Shown here: one piece after another, positions 31,965 to 40,944 of the stretch | How positions within the stretch are numbered: position 1 is the stretch's first letter | How the letters are laid out: each line of letters starts with the position of its first letter | Virus record (IMG/VR): IMGVR_UViG_3300020462_000004 | Span: 1-64,000 of that record | Length of the DNA stretch: 64,000 nucleotides | From: a virus | Reading direction: 5' to 3' (one strand) | Notes under the pieces: model-generated | Database searches by the model: none | What the model saw: the letters and a program-made list of their open reading frames with translations, nothing else | What the model was told of the DNA's origin: nothing | Translations under genes and position numbers: made by a program

Positions 31965-32189
31965 ATGGAACACAAAAAAGCTAAAAAAGCAAAAAAAATG
32001 GCAGAAGATGCTATAAGAATGATGGCTCTTGAAGAACAAATGGCTCAAATGAATCAACCTGATTTACAGCCAGAAGATGGATATATCAACCCAATGGGAA
32101 GAATAGGAACTGTACCTCCTTCTACATATTCTTTAGGAAATATGTTAAATGGAACTACAACTCAATCGGTGATAAATCCAGAAACTTAA
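31965..32189 (+). CDS. Hypothetical protein, 74 aa
   Basis: Lys-rich N-terminus followed by a Met/Gln/Ala helix (AIRMMALEEQMAQMNQPDL) and a polar tail. Starts immediately after the previous stop. No family recognised; capsid-region neighbour. Confidence 0.5.
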   Translation: MEHKKAKKAKKMAEDAIRMMALEEQMAQMNQPDLQPEDGYINPMGRIGTVPPSTYSLGNMLNGTTTQSVINPET

Positions 32190-32226
32190 ATAAGTAGAAT
32201 ATTAAGTCAATTTATAATTATAACTA

Positions 32227-32307
32227 ATGGAATTTATTTTCCAGTATACAGAGCACATTCAGTGTTCGCAATCAGCAAACCTAGCTGAAATTCAAAAATG
32301 TTTATAG
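32227..32307 (+). CDS. 26-aa open frame overlapping the capsid start
   Basis: An ATG at 32227 opens MEFIFQYTEHIQCSQSANLA... and stops at 32307, 10 nt past the capsid ATG. The overlap could couple translation of a leader peptide to the capsid gene. It may also be chance. Confidence 0.35.
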   Translation: MEFIFQYTEHIQCSQSANLAEIQKCL

Positions 32308-33443
32308 ATAACGATTTTCCGAAGCTGCTGGGTGCCGAGTTATATAGACCACATCCTGCGTATATCGTAGAAATGGCTTCCGAGCCAGTTGTGGTACATG
32401 ACTTCACCAAGCAGCCAGGTCAGACCGTTCAATTAGATCGCTACCGCTTCTTTGGTAATCCTGGTACTAAGACCTCTAGAGAGAGGACTCAGGATCAGAC
32501 TATCGGAACAGCAAACAGCAGATCTATCGTAAAGGACAAGGTACTTGTATCTCTTAGGGAATATACAGGTCCTGCTGACCCTAACAATTCAAATCTTCCT
32601 AGCACATTTAAAATTGCTAGAGAAACCCTAATGACAGCTCAGCGTTTACTTCTTGATACTGGAAACTTAAATATGTTCCATCAATCAATTGGTTCGTTGA
32701 CACTGTTAGACGATTACCGTAGATGGAGAGACAGAGTATTCATTGATGAGCTATTCAAATCTGAATCTCGTGGTGCTGCATCTGATACACAGGGTGGTTA
32801 CTACTATCCAAATGGTAAGACAAAATCTAACTCAACAACACTAAACTCATACTCTGCTACAGAATATGCTTCTGAGCGTTTCAAGTTTAATGTAAAGACT
32901 GACCTTCTTGAGGTAGTTAAGAGTCTAAGAAAACGTCACGTACCTGTATTCTCAGACGGATATTATCGTTGTATAGCTGACCCTTCACTAATGAAGGATC
33001 TCAGAGCAGATCAAGGCTTCCGTGAGGTAGCTAGATATCCAGGAATGGGCCAAGGTTCACCTTTAATGGGTTCAATGGCACCTAACCAAGCTATTTATGG
33101 CGGTGGTCAGTATGGACAGGCTCAGTTCGTAGCTGGTGAACCAGTTATGCCTTCTGGATTCGTATTTGAAGGAGTAAGATTCTTTGAATCTACAAACTTC
33201 CCATCTAAAACAATAACGGTCGATATTGGAGATGGAAATGGAGCTGTATCTAAGACAACTCCAGCAGGACTATTTTTTGGTCCTCAAGCTATCGGTGTTG
33301 GTATCGGTGGTCCTAACGCTCAAGTTTTAATCAATAACAATGATGACTTCTCAAGATTCATCATCCTTATATGGCAGCTATATGCTGGTTTTGCGAACTT
33401 GAATAAGGACTTCATTACCACTGCCTTCACAATTACAGAGTAA
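32298..33443 (+). CDS. Major capsid protein, 381 aa
   Basis: Strong virion features: RERTQDQTIGTANSRSIVKD near the N-terminus, a helical spine with LDDYRRWRDRVFIDELF, and the stretch YRCIADPSLMKDLRADQGF followed later by FVFEGVRFFESTNF. That ordering (a 'Pxx..DLR..' block, then '..GVRFxES') resembles the N4-gp56-type major capsid family with HK97 fold. It follows the portal-scaffold part and precedes a probable decoration protein. It forms the capsid shell. Subfamily assignment is tentative. Confidence 0.75.
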   Translation: MFIDNDFPKLLGAELYRPHPAYIVEMASEPVVVHDFTKQPGQTVQLDRYRFFGNPGTKTSRERTQDQTIGTANSRSIVKDKVLVSLREYTGPADPNNSNLPSTFKIARETLMTAQRLLLDTGNLNMFHQSIGSLTLLDDYRRWRDRVFIDELFKSESRGAASDTQGGYYYPNGKTKSNSTTLNSYSATEYASERFKFNVKTDLLEVVKSLRKRHVPVFSDGYYRCIADPSLMKDLRADQGFREVARYPGMGQGSPLMGSMAPNQAIYGGGQYGQAQFVAGEPVMPSGFVFEGVRFFESTNFPSKTITVDIGDGNGAVSKTTPAGLFFGPQAIGVGIGGPNAQVLINNNDDFSRFIILIWQLYAGFANLNKDFITTAFTITE

Positions 33444-33445
33444 TA

Positions 33446-33451
33446 GGAGGT
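33446..33451 (+). promoter_or_regulatory. Strong ribosome binding site (AGGAGG)
   Basis: AGGAGG about 8 nt before the ATG at 33460, directly after the capsid stop. It is much closer to consensus than the sites of most neighbours, which fits high expression of a capsid-partner protein. Confidence 0.8.
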
Positions 33452-33459
33452 ATTAACTA

Positions 33460-34275
33460 ATGGCAACTTACAAGAGTGACTCAGGAGCAATCCTTACACC
33501 CGGTAATCAGATCAACAAGCTATCCGCATTTAACCATGAGGGTGTACTTGGTTGGCCTGGAATTGAACTCTTCGAACAGGTTGGTTATGCAAAAGTAACT
33601 AACTTATCAGCTGCTCAAGCTAGTAACAAGAGTTTTAGTATCACTGTACCTTCTCCAGATAGAAGAGTAAGTGACAGGGTAAGAGATGACCGCACAAGCT
33701 TAGTGGTCAAAGCAAGTTCAGATAGACCTGCATATGTTTATGGAGCTTCTATAGCTATTGCACAAGACGTACCTTCTGGTGGTCTTCCTAGCTTCCCAGC
33801 ATCTCCTATAACAGCAGATCTTGGTGGTACAACTGGTGAAATCCTACTTTTAGGACCTGATAATGCTGGAGCTCCACTTGGTGTTCCTTCATCACAATTA
33901 AATGGTTTAGCAGCTGCATCTAGTTCTATAACTGCAGCTAACTCACTATTTTCTCAGGGTTCAGCAGATACAACAACTGGAGATTTTCCAGCTTGGACAT
34001 CTGTGACTAGTACAATAGCAGCGTCTGACGCAGCTAATTCCATGATGTACAAAGTAACAGCGGATACTACTTTTAAAGTGTATAACTTAAACGCTATTGC
34101 TAATACTACAATCACTGGTGATGGAGTATTCATCTCACAAGCCGATTCAGATGCAGGTAAAGCAGGTTATATCGTATGTAGAGTTAACTACTTACGCCCA
34201 GCTGCTGCTGTATCTTGGAGTGACGTTTCTTCTTTCGTGGACTTTGCTTCACAAGTAGGCGGAACAGACTCATAA
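33460..34275 (+). CDS. Probable capsid decoration or second structural protein, 271 aa
   Basis: Ala/Ser/Thr-rich beta-type sequence without charged helices. Its strong ribosome site, position right after the major capsid gene and terminator behind it suggest an abundant head protein. Residues about 114-137 contain PSFPASPITADLGGTTGE. Not recognised as a named family. Alternative: a head fibre. Confidence 0.6.
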   Translation: MATYKSDSGAILTPGNQINKLSAFNHEGVLGWPGIELFEQVGYAKVTNLSAAQASNKSFSITVPSPDRRVSDRVRDDRTSLVVKASSDRPAYVYGASIAIAQDVPSGGLPSFPASPITADLGGTTGEILLLGPDNAGAPLGVPSSQLNGLAAASSSITAANSLFSQGSADTTTGDFPAWTSVTSTIAASDAANSMMYKVTADTTFKVYNLNAIANTTITGDGVFISQADSDAGKAGYIVCRVNYLRPAAAVSWSDVSSFVDFASQVGGTDS

Positions 34276-34302
34276 TCTATATCTTTATAGATTTATCAAA
34301 AG

Positions 34303-34326
34303 GCGAGTCTCTCGACTCGCTTTTTT
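34303..34326 (+). terminator. Strong terminator after the head genes
   Basis: GCGAGTC and GACTCGC form a perfect 7-bp stem (34303-34309 with 34314-34320) with a TCTC loop, followed by six T residues. It ends the capsid transcript. Confidence 0.95.
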
Positions 34327-34381
34327 ATTGTCAATAAAAAATTATTAAGGTAAGCTTAATTAGAAGAAAACAATTTTAATT

Positions 34382-34822
34382 ATGCTATATCAACACAAAG
34401 TAACTGGTGGTTTAGTTGAGAAGATATCTCAGCACGGAGATGGAATCTTCATGGTTGTGAATGCGAATGATGAAGTAGATTATGTTCATGAAGATGATTT
34501 AATTCCGCATTTAGAAGCAACTAATGAAAAAATAAAAACAGAAGAAAGATTAACTGCAGAATTAAAATCCACTGGTGATAAGAGTGCAAAACCAACTAAC
34601 AAAGAAACTTTCCCTCTTGATAGACGGTTAAATATTAACACTGCCAGTGCAAGACAAATTGCGGATAGCCTACCTGGTGTAGGGTTGAAAACAGCAAGAG
34701 ATATAAAAGATTTACAAACAACAATGACAGGAGAGAGATATACAAAATTAGAGCAACTTAAAGGAATCAAAAGAATTGATTGGGATGCAATATTTAAAGA
34801 GAACTTAGTGAGAGTAGACTAG
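34382..34822 (+). CDS. Helix-hairpin-helix protein in the connector region, 146 aa
   Basis: N-terminal 50 residues look like a small barrel (LYQHKVTGGLVEKISQHGDG). A charged linker leads to LNINTASARQIADSLPGVGL, a helix-hairpin-helix DNA-binding motif of the ComEA type (residues about 83-108: INTAS...LPGVG...A..I). A DNA-contacting protein in this place may sit at the portal or tail entrance. Function inferred. Confidence 0.65.
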   Translation: MLYQHKVTGGLVEKISQHGDGIFMVVNANDEVDYVHEDDLIPHLEATNEKIKTEERLTAELKSTGDKSAKPTNKETFPLDRRLNINTASARQIADSLPGVGLKTARDIKDLQTTMTGERYTKLEQLKGIKRIDWDAIFKENLVRVD

Positions 34823-34847
34823 TAACAGGTATATTTTACTTGTTTGA

Positions 34848-35327
34848 ATGAAGCTCGATACCTTTTTACAATCAAAAGTACGTTGGCATTTAGGTTATAA
34901 CATAACTTCCATACCAGCTGGTGACCAAGCTCGACTAGAAGAAGCACTTAATAATGTTCAAGATTCTTTTTGGGTAAGTAAAATAGTAGAGCAAATTGGT
35001 AGGTGTGATGAAGCTGAAAAAAGAACTGATATGACTGGTAGTATTAACAATAATAATATTCCAAAAAATAGAATAGAAAGTATACTTGGTGATGTTGATC
35101 GTACTGTTTCAACTTCTGATTTCAGACAAACTTTAAAAACTTGGACGGAAATTTATATTTATGAAACAGATAGACTTGCTATGCACCTCTACGTACCTAA
35201 TTACCGCAATCCAGAGCAGGCTAGATATAGATTTAATAGAGAAGGTGCAGAGTTTATACAAGCCCTACCAGGACCAGCTGACGTTGCTGTAGGGACACGT
35301 TTATTTTTAGAGTCAAATCATAGGTAA
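34848..35327 (+). CDS. Putative head-tail connector protein, 159 aa
   Basis: Helical N-terminus of the kind seen in connector/adaptor proteins (DTFLQSKVRWHLGYNITSIP), then mixed fold and ETDRLAMHLYVPNYRNPEQA. Located directly behind the capsid set and a HhH protein. The call rests on gene order and overall look, not on a decisive motif. Confidence 0.5.
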   Translation: MKLDTFLQSKVRWHLGYNITSIPAGDQARLEEALNNVQDSFWVSKIVEQIGRCDEAEKRTDMTGSINNNNIPKNRIESILGDVDRTVSTSDFRQTLKTWTEIYIYETDRLAMHLYVPNYRNPEQARYRFNREGAEFIQALPGPADVAVGTRLFLESNHR

Positions 35328-35334
35328 AAAAACA

Positions 35335-35682
35335 ATGGCAGTAAATCACTTTCAAGATACAATATTTTTTACTGATGCAACTCTAATTGCTCCAGGAGAT
35401 GGAACATCTTTACAAGTAGCTTTAAACAATTTTTTCTCTACAAAAAGCTATACTTTTATGGTCACGGTTACTGAGATTGATACTAATGTTGTTGTTCGTC
35501 TAGATGGAAGTATTGATGGAACAAACTATGCTCCAATTATTTCAACTCAAACTATAACTTCAAATGGAACTTATGTATATAGTGTTTCAGATAGACCAGT
35601 TAAATTTATAAAAGGTGTATTTGTAAGTGAGTCTGGTGGAGATAATTCTGCAACAGTAACTTTTAATTTAGCTGCTTTATAA
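35335..35682 (+). CDS. Small structural protein, 115 aa
   Basis: Beta-rich, with a Thr/Val/Asp pattern (YTFMVTVTEIDTNVVVRLDG) and periodic turns, typical of a small head-tail joining or tail barrel protein. It starts after an AAAAAAC spacer 7 nt behind the previous stop, and its stop abuts the next ATG. Not recognised by name. Confidence 0.55.
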   Translation: MAVNHFQDTIFFTDATLIAPGDGTSLQVALNNFFSTKSYTFMVTVTEIDTNVVVRLDGSIDGTNYAPIISTQTITSNGTYVYSVSDRPVKFIKGVFVSESGGDNSATVTFNLAAL

Positions 35683-35943
35683 ATGTCTGTTTTACCTAGA
35701 ACAAAACTTGGTTATACATTAGGTATAAAAAGAGATAAAAATATTTATGGACAGGGAGAAAAGATTGCTAGAAACCCTTTTGAGGAAAGTAGGGGTCGTA
35801 CTAGAATGGCAGGTGACAGACGAGTAGATATCTTCACCGCAGAAAGGGATTATATGAGAGCCCCAACTGTTAGAGGAGATTATCTCCCTAATCGTTTTGT
35901 AGCATCCGTACCTGTATCTAGATTGGAGAAAACTGATGGCTAA
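35683..35943 (+). CDS. Hypothetical protein, 86 aa
   Basis: Basic, Arg/Tyr-rich, little regular structure (YTLGIKRDKNIYGQGEKIAR). Starts without spacer after the previous gene. The last 8 nt overlap the next gene's start. Likely a virion assembly component by position. Confidence 0.5.
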   Translation: MSVLPRTKLGYTLGIKRDKNIYGQGEKIARNPFEESRGRTRMAGDRRVDIFTAERDYMRAPTVRGDYLPNRFVASVPVSRLEKTDG

Positions 35944-36103
35944 AGGAAAAATGCCTCCCCAGCTTCTTGAATATTTTAAGAACAAAAACAATAAAAAAGA
36001 AGATGGCAGTGGTGAAAAGATGTCCGATAAAGAAAAGCGTAAAGAAGCTTTAGATAAAGCTAGAGATGCTAAAAATAAAAAAGGGAAAAAAGAAGAAAAA
36101 TAG
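35936..36103 (+). CDS. Small charged protein (KMPPQLLEYF), 55 aa
   Basis: The ATG at 35936 overlaps the previous stop. The sequence begins MAKGKMPPQLLEYFKNKNNK and continues as an extremely Lys/Glu-rich tail. The KMPPQLLEYF start is familiar to me from short genes between head and tail genes of marine phages. Function unknown. Confidence 0.6.
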   Translation: MAKGKMPPQLLEYFKNKNNKKEDGSGEKMSDKEKRKEALDKARDAKNKKGKKEEK

Positions 36104-36151
36104 GAAAAAAACCTTCCTATATAATTAAAGTAAGTTTCTTAAAAAGTAAAA

Positions 36152-36943
36152 GTGTCAAGTAGTAGTTCAAACAAACAACCTTTAATGGTGGATCGCCCAG
36201 CAACCGCTTCCACATTATGCACGGTTTCTTCGGGTCAGTCTTTTCTAACAAGTTTGATACCAACATCAGTTGGTGGAGCTACAAAAGTATTTGATGTTGA
36301 TTCAGGATTAACAGATACTGCAATTAGTGGAGCATATATAGATGAAATATTTTTTAGGTATACAAAAAGAAGTATTCAGGCTATAGATTCTTCAGCAGTT
36401 ACAGCAGGTACATACTCTGCAGATAGCACTACTTGCACAGTAACAATAGCTAATGGGCATAATTTAGAAATAGGACAAAATGTATTTTTAGATTTTTCGA
36501 CATATAGTTCAGGAACTGTTCCAAAAGATGATACTTTTGAGGTAAAAAACACAACTAACTTTACTTCTACAACATTCGATGTTGACATTCCTTCGTTAAG
36601 TGGACCAATTACAGGTAATGTAAATGCATCTCTACCTACCGATTTTTGTTTTTATCTTGTAAGTACTGGAACAGTAACAAATGTAAATCAATTTTTTCCT
36701 TTATTTATAGCAAGTATAGATTCTAGTCAGCAATATTACAGTTTAACTCTAAATGAGATACTGCCTCTCATAAATCATCCTACTGTTCAGGCAGGATCTA
36801 ATTTTGGATCAGGTAATAATGAAATAGCTCCAAAACAAAGAGGTTTGATGTTGAAGAGAGGACAAGCTTTGTATGTAGCTGCGAGTGGAGCCACTGCTTT
36901 AACAAATGGATTTTATTGTAATGTACAGGGCGGTTTCTATTAA
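36152..36943 (+). CDS. Virion protein with one beta-repeat domain, 263 aa
   Basis: Starts at GTG. Residues about 88-160 form one copy of a beta-domain unit (GHNLEIGQNVFLDFSTYSSG then FEVKNTTNFTSTTFDV) that is present three times in the next gene. The rest is Ser/Thr-rich with a final block RGLMLKRGQALYVAAS seen in fibre and tail proteins. A tail or neck component is inferred. Confidence 0.6.
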   Translation: MSSSSSNKQPLMVDRPATASTLCTVSSGQSFLTSLIPTSVGGATKVFDVDSGLTDTAISGAYIDEIFFRYTKRSIQAIDSSAVTAGTYSADSTTCTVTIANGHNLEIGQNVFLDFSTYSSGTVPKDDTFEVKNTTNFTSTTFDVDIPSLSGPITGNVNASLPTDFCFYLVSTGTVTNVNQFFPLFIASIDSSQQYYSLTLNEILPLINHPTVQAGSNFGSGNNEIAPKQRGLMLKRGQALYVAASGATALTNGFYCNVQGGFY

Positions 36944-36948
36944 ACATA

Positions 36949-39225
36949 ATGGCATTCGAAATAAGAGATTTTGGTAAATCATCAAATTTCGATTTTAATA
37001 AAAAATTTAAAAATTTTGATAATAAACCAAAAGAACCAAGTATTTATCCAAGAGGATCTGATGGCTATGAATTAGAGAGTGAAGTAAAATTTTATAATCA
37101 AGATTCTTTGTGGACTAGATGGAGAAGAGGATACGAACTATATGTAATGATGCAGACAATATTAGGATCTACTTCTAAAGAAAGAGATAAACGAGGAGAT
37201 TACAGATTATTTTTTACATTTCAACAGTTTCCCGGAGTTTTTATTCCTGCAAGAATATTTACTTTTCCCTCTAAAAATAAAGAGTTAGGTGAACATGTTT
37301 GTGGAATGAGAGATACAGATGGATTCAGTTTTTATGATTTTGGATTACCAATACTTGCTGTAAGATATTTAGCACCTTCAGTAGATGCAACTTATCAACA
37401 AAGTGGAACAACTTTAATTGTAACTAAAACAGATCATGGCTTATTTCCCGGTGACGATGTTTTCTTAGATATTTCTACTGGAAATGCAATAGATGAGACT
37501 TTACAAATTGTAAGTAAAACACAGAATACATTTACTGTTACAGCGACTAATTCTCTAACAACTTCGGGTGATGTTACATATCACAATTCAACAGCAATTA
37601 ATGATACAAGATGGAGATTTGTGAGAGTTCAATTAAGAACTTTACCTACAGAAGTAGCTTTTCTTACTGGTGAAAGAATGGCAGATCGAATAATTGAAAA
37701 AGATCCCGGAATTTCTTCTACATATACAAGGTCAGGTTCAGAGGTAATTGTAACTTGTAGTTCAGTACATGGATTATCAACAGGTAATAAAGTGTTTTTA
37801 GATGTTAGTACTGGTAATGTTTCTTCTGGAAGATATACAATAGAAGTCACATCAAGTACTGAGTTTAAAGTTACTACAATAACAAGCGGAACCACTTCAG
37901 GAAATCTTACTTTAAGTAGATTACTAAGAGGATTTAGGTATGACGATTATGTAGGATATACAGTTACAGGATCTGATGCAAATACTAATGAAATTATTTT
38001 TCAAAAGAAAGATAGTTATGGAGCAAAAACTGTAGATACAATTGCTAAAACAACAGTACCAGCTCATAGAGGTTTTGCAGTAGGTAGATTTTTAACAACA
38101 GAATTAAGATGGAATTGTTCGTGTCAGGATTTTTCTAGAAGAGACAGTTATGATTTATTTAAAAGATCAAATAATTCAAGATTTCCTGTTACTCCTATAA
38201 GAGATACAAAACCCGGAAATGTTTTACAGCCAGATGGAACTCTGAGTGATGAAAGAGACATACCTGGTACTTTTAGAGATTTAGGTTATGTAACTATAAA
38301 TAATTTTTATGAACTACCAGAATATGAAGATGAAAAAGAAAATTCTTTTCAAAATTTACAATATTATCAGCTTCGTTGGTGTAAACATATTTACGCAGCT
38401 ATGTGGTCGTTAGTTCATGATGAAGGTAATGAGCCATTAAAATTAGCAGCAAAATATTCTCAATCAGGAGTAAATATAACTGTAAACTTCGAAGAACATA
38501 ATTTAAATAAAAACGATAAAATCCAATTAAATTTTACAAGTGGAAATGCTATTTCTGGAGAATACACAATAACTGATGTACCTGACCCAAATAGTTTCGT
38601 TGTTATTTATCCATTTGATGAAACAACAAGTGGTTATGTAACTGTTGAAAATTTAAAAAAACATGAATATGTAGGAGCATGGTTATTAGAACCTAGTGAT
38701 AAACCTGTAGGCAAAGGTCTTGAATCGTGGGAAAGAAATTGGAGAAAAGAACAAGAAAAACTTAAAGAATCTGCAGAGATATTTGCTCTATATAATCGTT
38801 CAACAAAATGGGAAGGAAATAAAGAAATTATTGGTAACTTTAACAATAAACAAAAAGTAGCTAATTTTGATCCATCTGTTGTAGCTATGACATTAACAGA
38901 TAGTTTGAAAAGAGATTCACAAGGAGAATTAGATAGATCTGGAAAATCTTTAAATACAACAAATAGAATGATTGCAATGGTAAATAAATTATTTAATAAA
39001 TCTCCAACTGTTTTAGATGATGTAAAGTTTGGAATTATAAACAAACCTCTTATTGAATTCACTGATATTTTTGAATCAGGATTAATTAATTCAGGTGATT
39101 ATATAAATGGTGAGTTTGTTGATTCTTCTGAGAACACAAGTAATCTTGATGCAAGTACTTATAATCCAGATACTAATCAGGATACAGTAGTAGATGCAGG
39201 ATTATATGTAAATGTAGAGAGCTAA
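36949..39225 (+). CDS. Large virion structural protein with SWIM-type CxC...CxH signature, 758 aa
   Basis: Contains three copies (about residues 145-212, 258-324, 500-566) of a 65-residue beta-unit with the plan 'Y..SG....VT...HGL..GD.VFLD.STGNA..G.Y.I.......FTV......TSG.VT'. Between copies two and three, WNCSCQDFSRRDSYDLF (Cys390, Cys392) and LRWCKHIYAAMWSL (Cys478, His480) make the CxC...CxH pattern of the SWIM zinc finger, here with an 85-residue insert. The protein is likely a tail component; its zinc site would be structural or binding. A zinc-free role is possible. It is the largest gene in this part. Confidence 0.7.
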   Translation: MAFEIRDFGKSSNFDFNKKFKNFDNKPKEPSIYPRGSDGYELESEVKFYNQDSLWTRWRRGYELYVMMQTILGSTSKERDKRGDYRLFFTFQQFPGVFIPARIFTFPSKNKELGEHVCGMRDTDGFSFYDFGLPILAVRYLAPSVDATYQQSGTTLIVTKTDHGLFPGDDVFLDISTGNAIDETLQIVSKTQNTFTVTATNSLTTSGDVTYHNSTAINDTRWRFVRVQLRTLPTEVAFLTGERMADRIIEKDPGISSTYTRSGSEVIVTCSSVHGLSTGNKVFLDVSTGNVSSGRYTIEVTSSTEFKVTTITSGTTSGNLTLSRLLRGFRYDDYVGYTVTGSDANTNEIIFQKKDSYGAKTVDTIAKTTVPAHRGFAVGRFLTTELRWNCSCQDFSRRDSYDLFKRSNNSRFPVTPIRDTKPGNVLQPDGTLSDERDIPGTFRDLGYVTINNFYELPEYEDEKENSFQNLQYYQLRWCKHIYAAMWSLVHDEGNEPLKLAAKYSQSGVNITVNFEEHNLNKNDKIQLNFTSGNAISGEYTITDVPDPNSFVVIYPFDETTSGYVTVENLKKHEYVGAWLLEPSDKPVGKGLESWERNWRKEQEKLKESAEIFALYNRSTKWEGNKEIIGNFNNKQKVANFDPSVVAMTLTDSLKRDSQGELDRSGKSLNTTNRMIAMVNKLFNKSPTVLDDVKFGIINKPLIEFTDIFESGLINSGDYINGEFVDSSENTSNLDASTYNPDTNQDTVVDAGLYVNVES

Positions 39226-39227
39226 TT

Positions 39228-39662
39228 ATGGCAGTACAAATTCAAACAAGAAGATCAAGCACAGCTCATGACAGACCTTTCCCTACAAGATTAGGAACTG
39301 GTGAGTTAGCTTTAAATAATAATGATGTAAGCCCTGGATTATTTTTCGCTGATAATACAGCCTCACCAAGTACAGGATTAATAAAAGTAGGTCCTGTGCA
39401 TATTGGTAATACTGCACCAAATAGTTCTGCAACTGGATTCACATCATCAAGCAAGGGTGAGACTTGGCTAGATACAGCAAGCACTCATATTTTTAAAATT
39501 TTTGATGGAACGTCATTTCAATCTGTAAAAGCAGTAGCATCAGTATCTTCTGGACAACCTGCTAATCCAGTTGATGGACAATTACATTGGGATACATCTG
39601 GTGGTGGTAGTGGGGTATTAAAAATATATCTATCTTCCAGTTCTGCTTGGGTTAATGTCTAA
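39228..39662 (+). CDS. Tail-fibre N-terminal/anchor type protein, 144 aa
   Basis: Begins MAVQIQTRRSSTAHDRPFPT, the pattern '(I/V)Q.RR.(S/T)...(H/W)' plus GELALNNNDV that marks anchor domains of phage fibres and the Bordetella-phage tropism determinant. Short for a fibre, so probably an adaptor or attachment subunit. The gene is three bases after the previous stop. Confidence 0.6.
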   Translation: MAVQIQTRRSSTAHDRPFPTRLGTGELALNNNDVSPGLFFADNTASPSTGLIKVGPVHIGNTAPNSSATGFTSSSKGETWLDTASTHIFKIFDGTSFQSVKAVASVSSGQPANPVDGQLHWDTSGGGSGVLKIYLSSSSAWVNV

Positions 39663-39907
39663 TTTGTGTGATTTAACAGATGATCTAAAATTCTATCTAA
39701 TTTAGTATGTACACCTTGCATTTCTCTTAAAAAATCTTCTTTTAAAACATAATCGTGAATTACACTGTTTTTTAAATCATCTACTTCTCGTTGAATTTTA
39801 TCAAATTTTCTATCTAATTTTTTATTGAAATTACCCAAAGCCCTTGATATACCAGCAAAAGCTCCAATACTTCCTGAAATAATAGCAGCTATGACTTGAG
39901 GTTCCAT
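39659..39907 (-). CDS. Antisense-placed small membrane protein, possible holin, 82 aa
   Basis: Residues about 4-22 are hydrophobic (VIAAIISGSIGAFAGIS), followed by a charged coiled-coil (FNKKLDRKFDKIQREVDDLK). Single membrane anchor with cytosolic coiled coil resembles small phage proteins sometimes proposed as holins. It lies antisense between two plus-strand fibre genes and overlaps the upstream stop by 4 nt. Role uncertain. Confidence 0.55.
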   Translation of the reverse strand: MEPQVIAAIISGSIGAFAGISRALGNFNKKLDRKFDKIQREVDDLKNSVIHDYVLKEDFLREMQGVHTKLDRILDHLLNHTN

Positions 39908-39961
39908 ACTTTTATTATAATGGTAGGCACAGTTTAAAATAGATAATTATATATAATTAAC

Positions 39962-40492
39962 ATGGCAACAGGATACGAACCAAATATACAAGGAGCTATC
40001 TCTGTATTAAGAGACTTGATGGTAGCTAATAGTGTGAATATGACTCGTGAACCATACGATCCTAATTACAGAGGATTAGTGGATGCAGTTATTGATTTGA
40101 AAGAAGGGTTTACAACATTTGCTCCTGCCAAAGTTACTTTTAATGCTATTGCTTTTGAGGATATAACGGAAGGTGATGCTTTATATATGAGAACAAGTGA
40201 TGGTCAAGTAGGAAAAGCTAGTGCTGCAGACGGAAGTATAGAAAATGCATTTGTAATTGGATTTGCAAACATTTCTGGTTTAGCAAATGAAACTATACAA
40301 GTTGTTGTAGCTGGTTTGAAAGAGATTTCAGGTTTAAATGCAGGGGATTTATTCTTTTTATCTCCTACAACAGCTGGTGCAATAACTGTAACTCCTCCTT
40401 CATCCGCAGGTCAAGCAGTCGTAAGAATAGGTGAAGCTGCAAGTACAACTCTATTGTCTATTCAAATTGAACCTCCAGTGAAATTAAGCTAA
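39962..40492 (+). CDS. Fibre-region protein, paralogue of the next gene, 176 aa
   Basis: A beta-barrel-like core (FNAIAFEDITEGDALYMRTS, DGQVGKASAADG, VIGFANISGLANETIQVVVA) with the ending VVRIGEAASTTLLSIQIEPP. The pattern resembles DUF2190-like capsid/fibre components. The next gene shares the same plan, so the two are tandem paralogues. Their ATGs and stops overlap. Confidence 0.65.
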   Translation: MATGYEPNIQGAISVLRDLMVANSVNMTREPYDPNYRGLVDAVIDLKEGFTTFAPAKVTFNAIAFEDITEGDALYMRTSDGQVGKASAADGSIENAFVIGFANISGLANETIQVVVAGLKEISGLNAGDLFFLSPTTAGAITVTPPSSAGQAVVRIGEAASTTLLSIQIEPPVKLS

Positions 40493-40944
40493 TGTCTTAT
40501 CAACCTTATCCCCCTAATGCTCAAGGTTTTACTGAGTCATTAATAGATTTAAAAACAAATTATCCAGGACAAATAACTAATAAAGTAAACGGATTTGAAG
40601 CTGAGGCTTTTGAAAATGTAGTTCAAGGTGATGCTGTTTTTTCAAGAGCTAGTGATGGAAAATTAGGAAAAGCAATAGCAAATGATACCCAAGATAAAGC
40701 AAGAGTAGTTGGTTTTGTGGAAACAACTACGTCTGCAGGTAATCTAGTCCGCTGTATTGTAGAAGGTGTTACTCCAATAACAGGATTAGAGTCTGGTAAA
40801 AAATATTTTTTATCAGCTAATTCTGCAGGATCAATAACAAAAAATCCTCCAGTAAACTCAGGACATTATGTTACAAGAGTAGGACAAGCTGCTACTACTG
40901 CTTCATTAATAGTAAAGACAGAACCACCTGTTGAGTTAAGTTAA
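40492..40944 (+). CDS. Fibre-region protein, paralogue of the previous gene, 150 aa
   Basis: Same plan as the 39962 product: EAEAFENVVQGDAVFSRASD, DGKLGKA, ARVVGFVET, LESGKKYFLSANSAGSITKN, VTRVGQAATTASLIVKTEPP, ending VELS against KLS. The copies differ strongly at the N-terminus, so they have diverged while keeping the fold. Probably surface or decoration-type subunits of the fibre or tail. Confidence 0.65.
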   Translation: MSYQPYPPNAQGFTESLIDLKTNYPGQITNKVNGFEAEAFENVVQGDAVFSRASDGKLGKAIANDTQDKARVVGFVETTTSAGNLVRCIVEGVTPITGLESGKKYFLSANSAGSITKNPPVNSGHYVTRVGQAATTASLIVKTEPPVELS

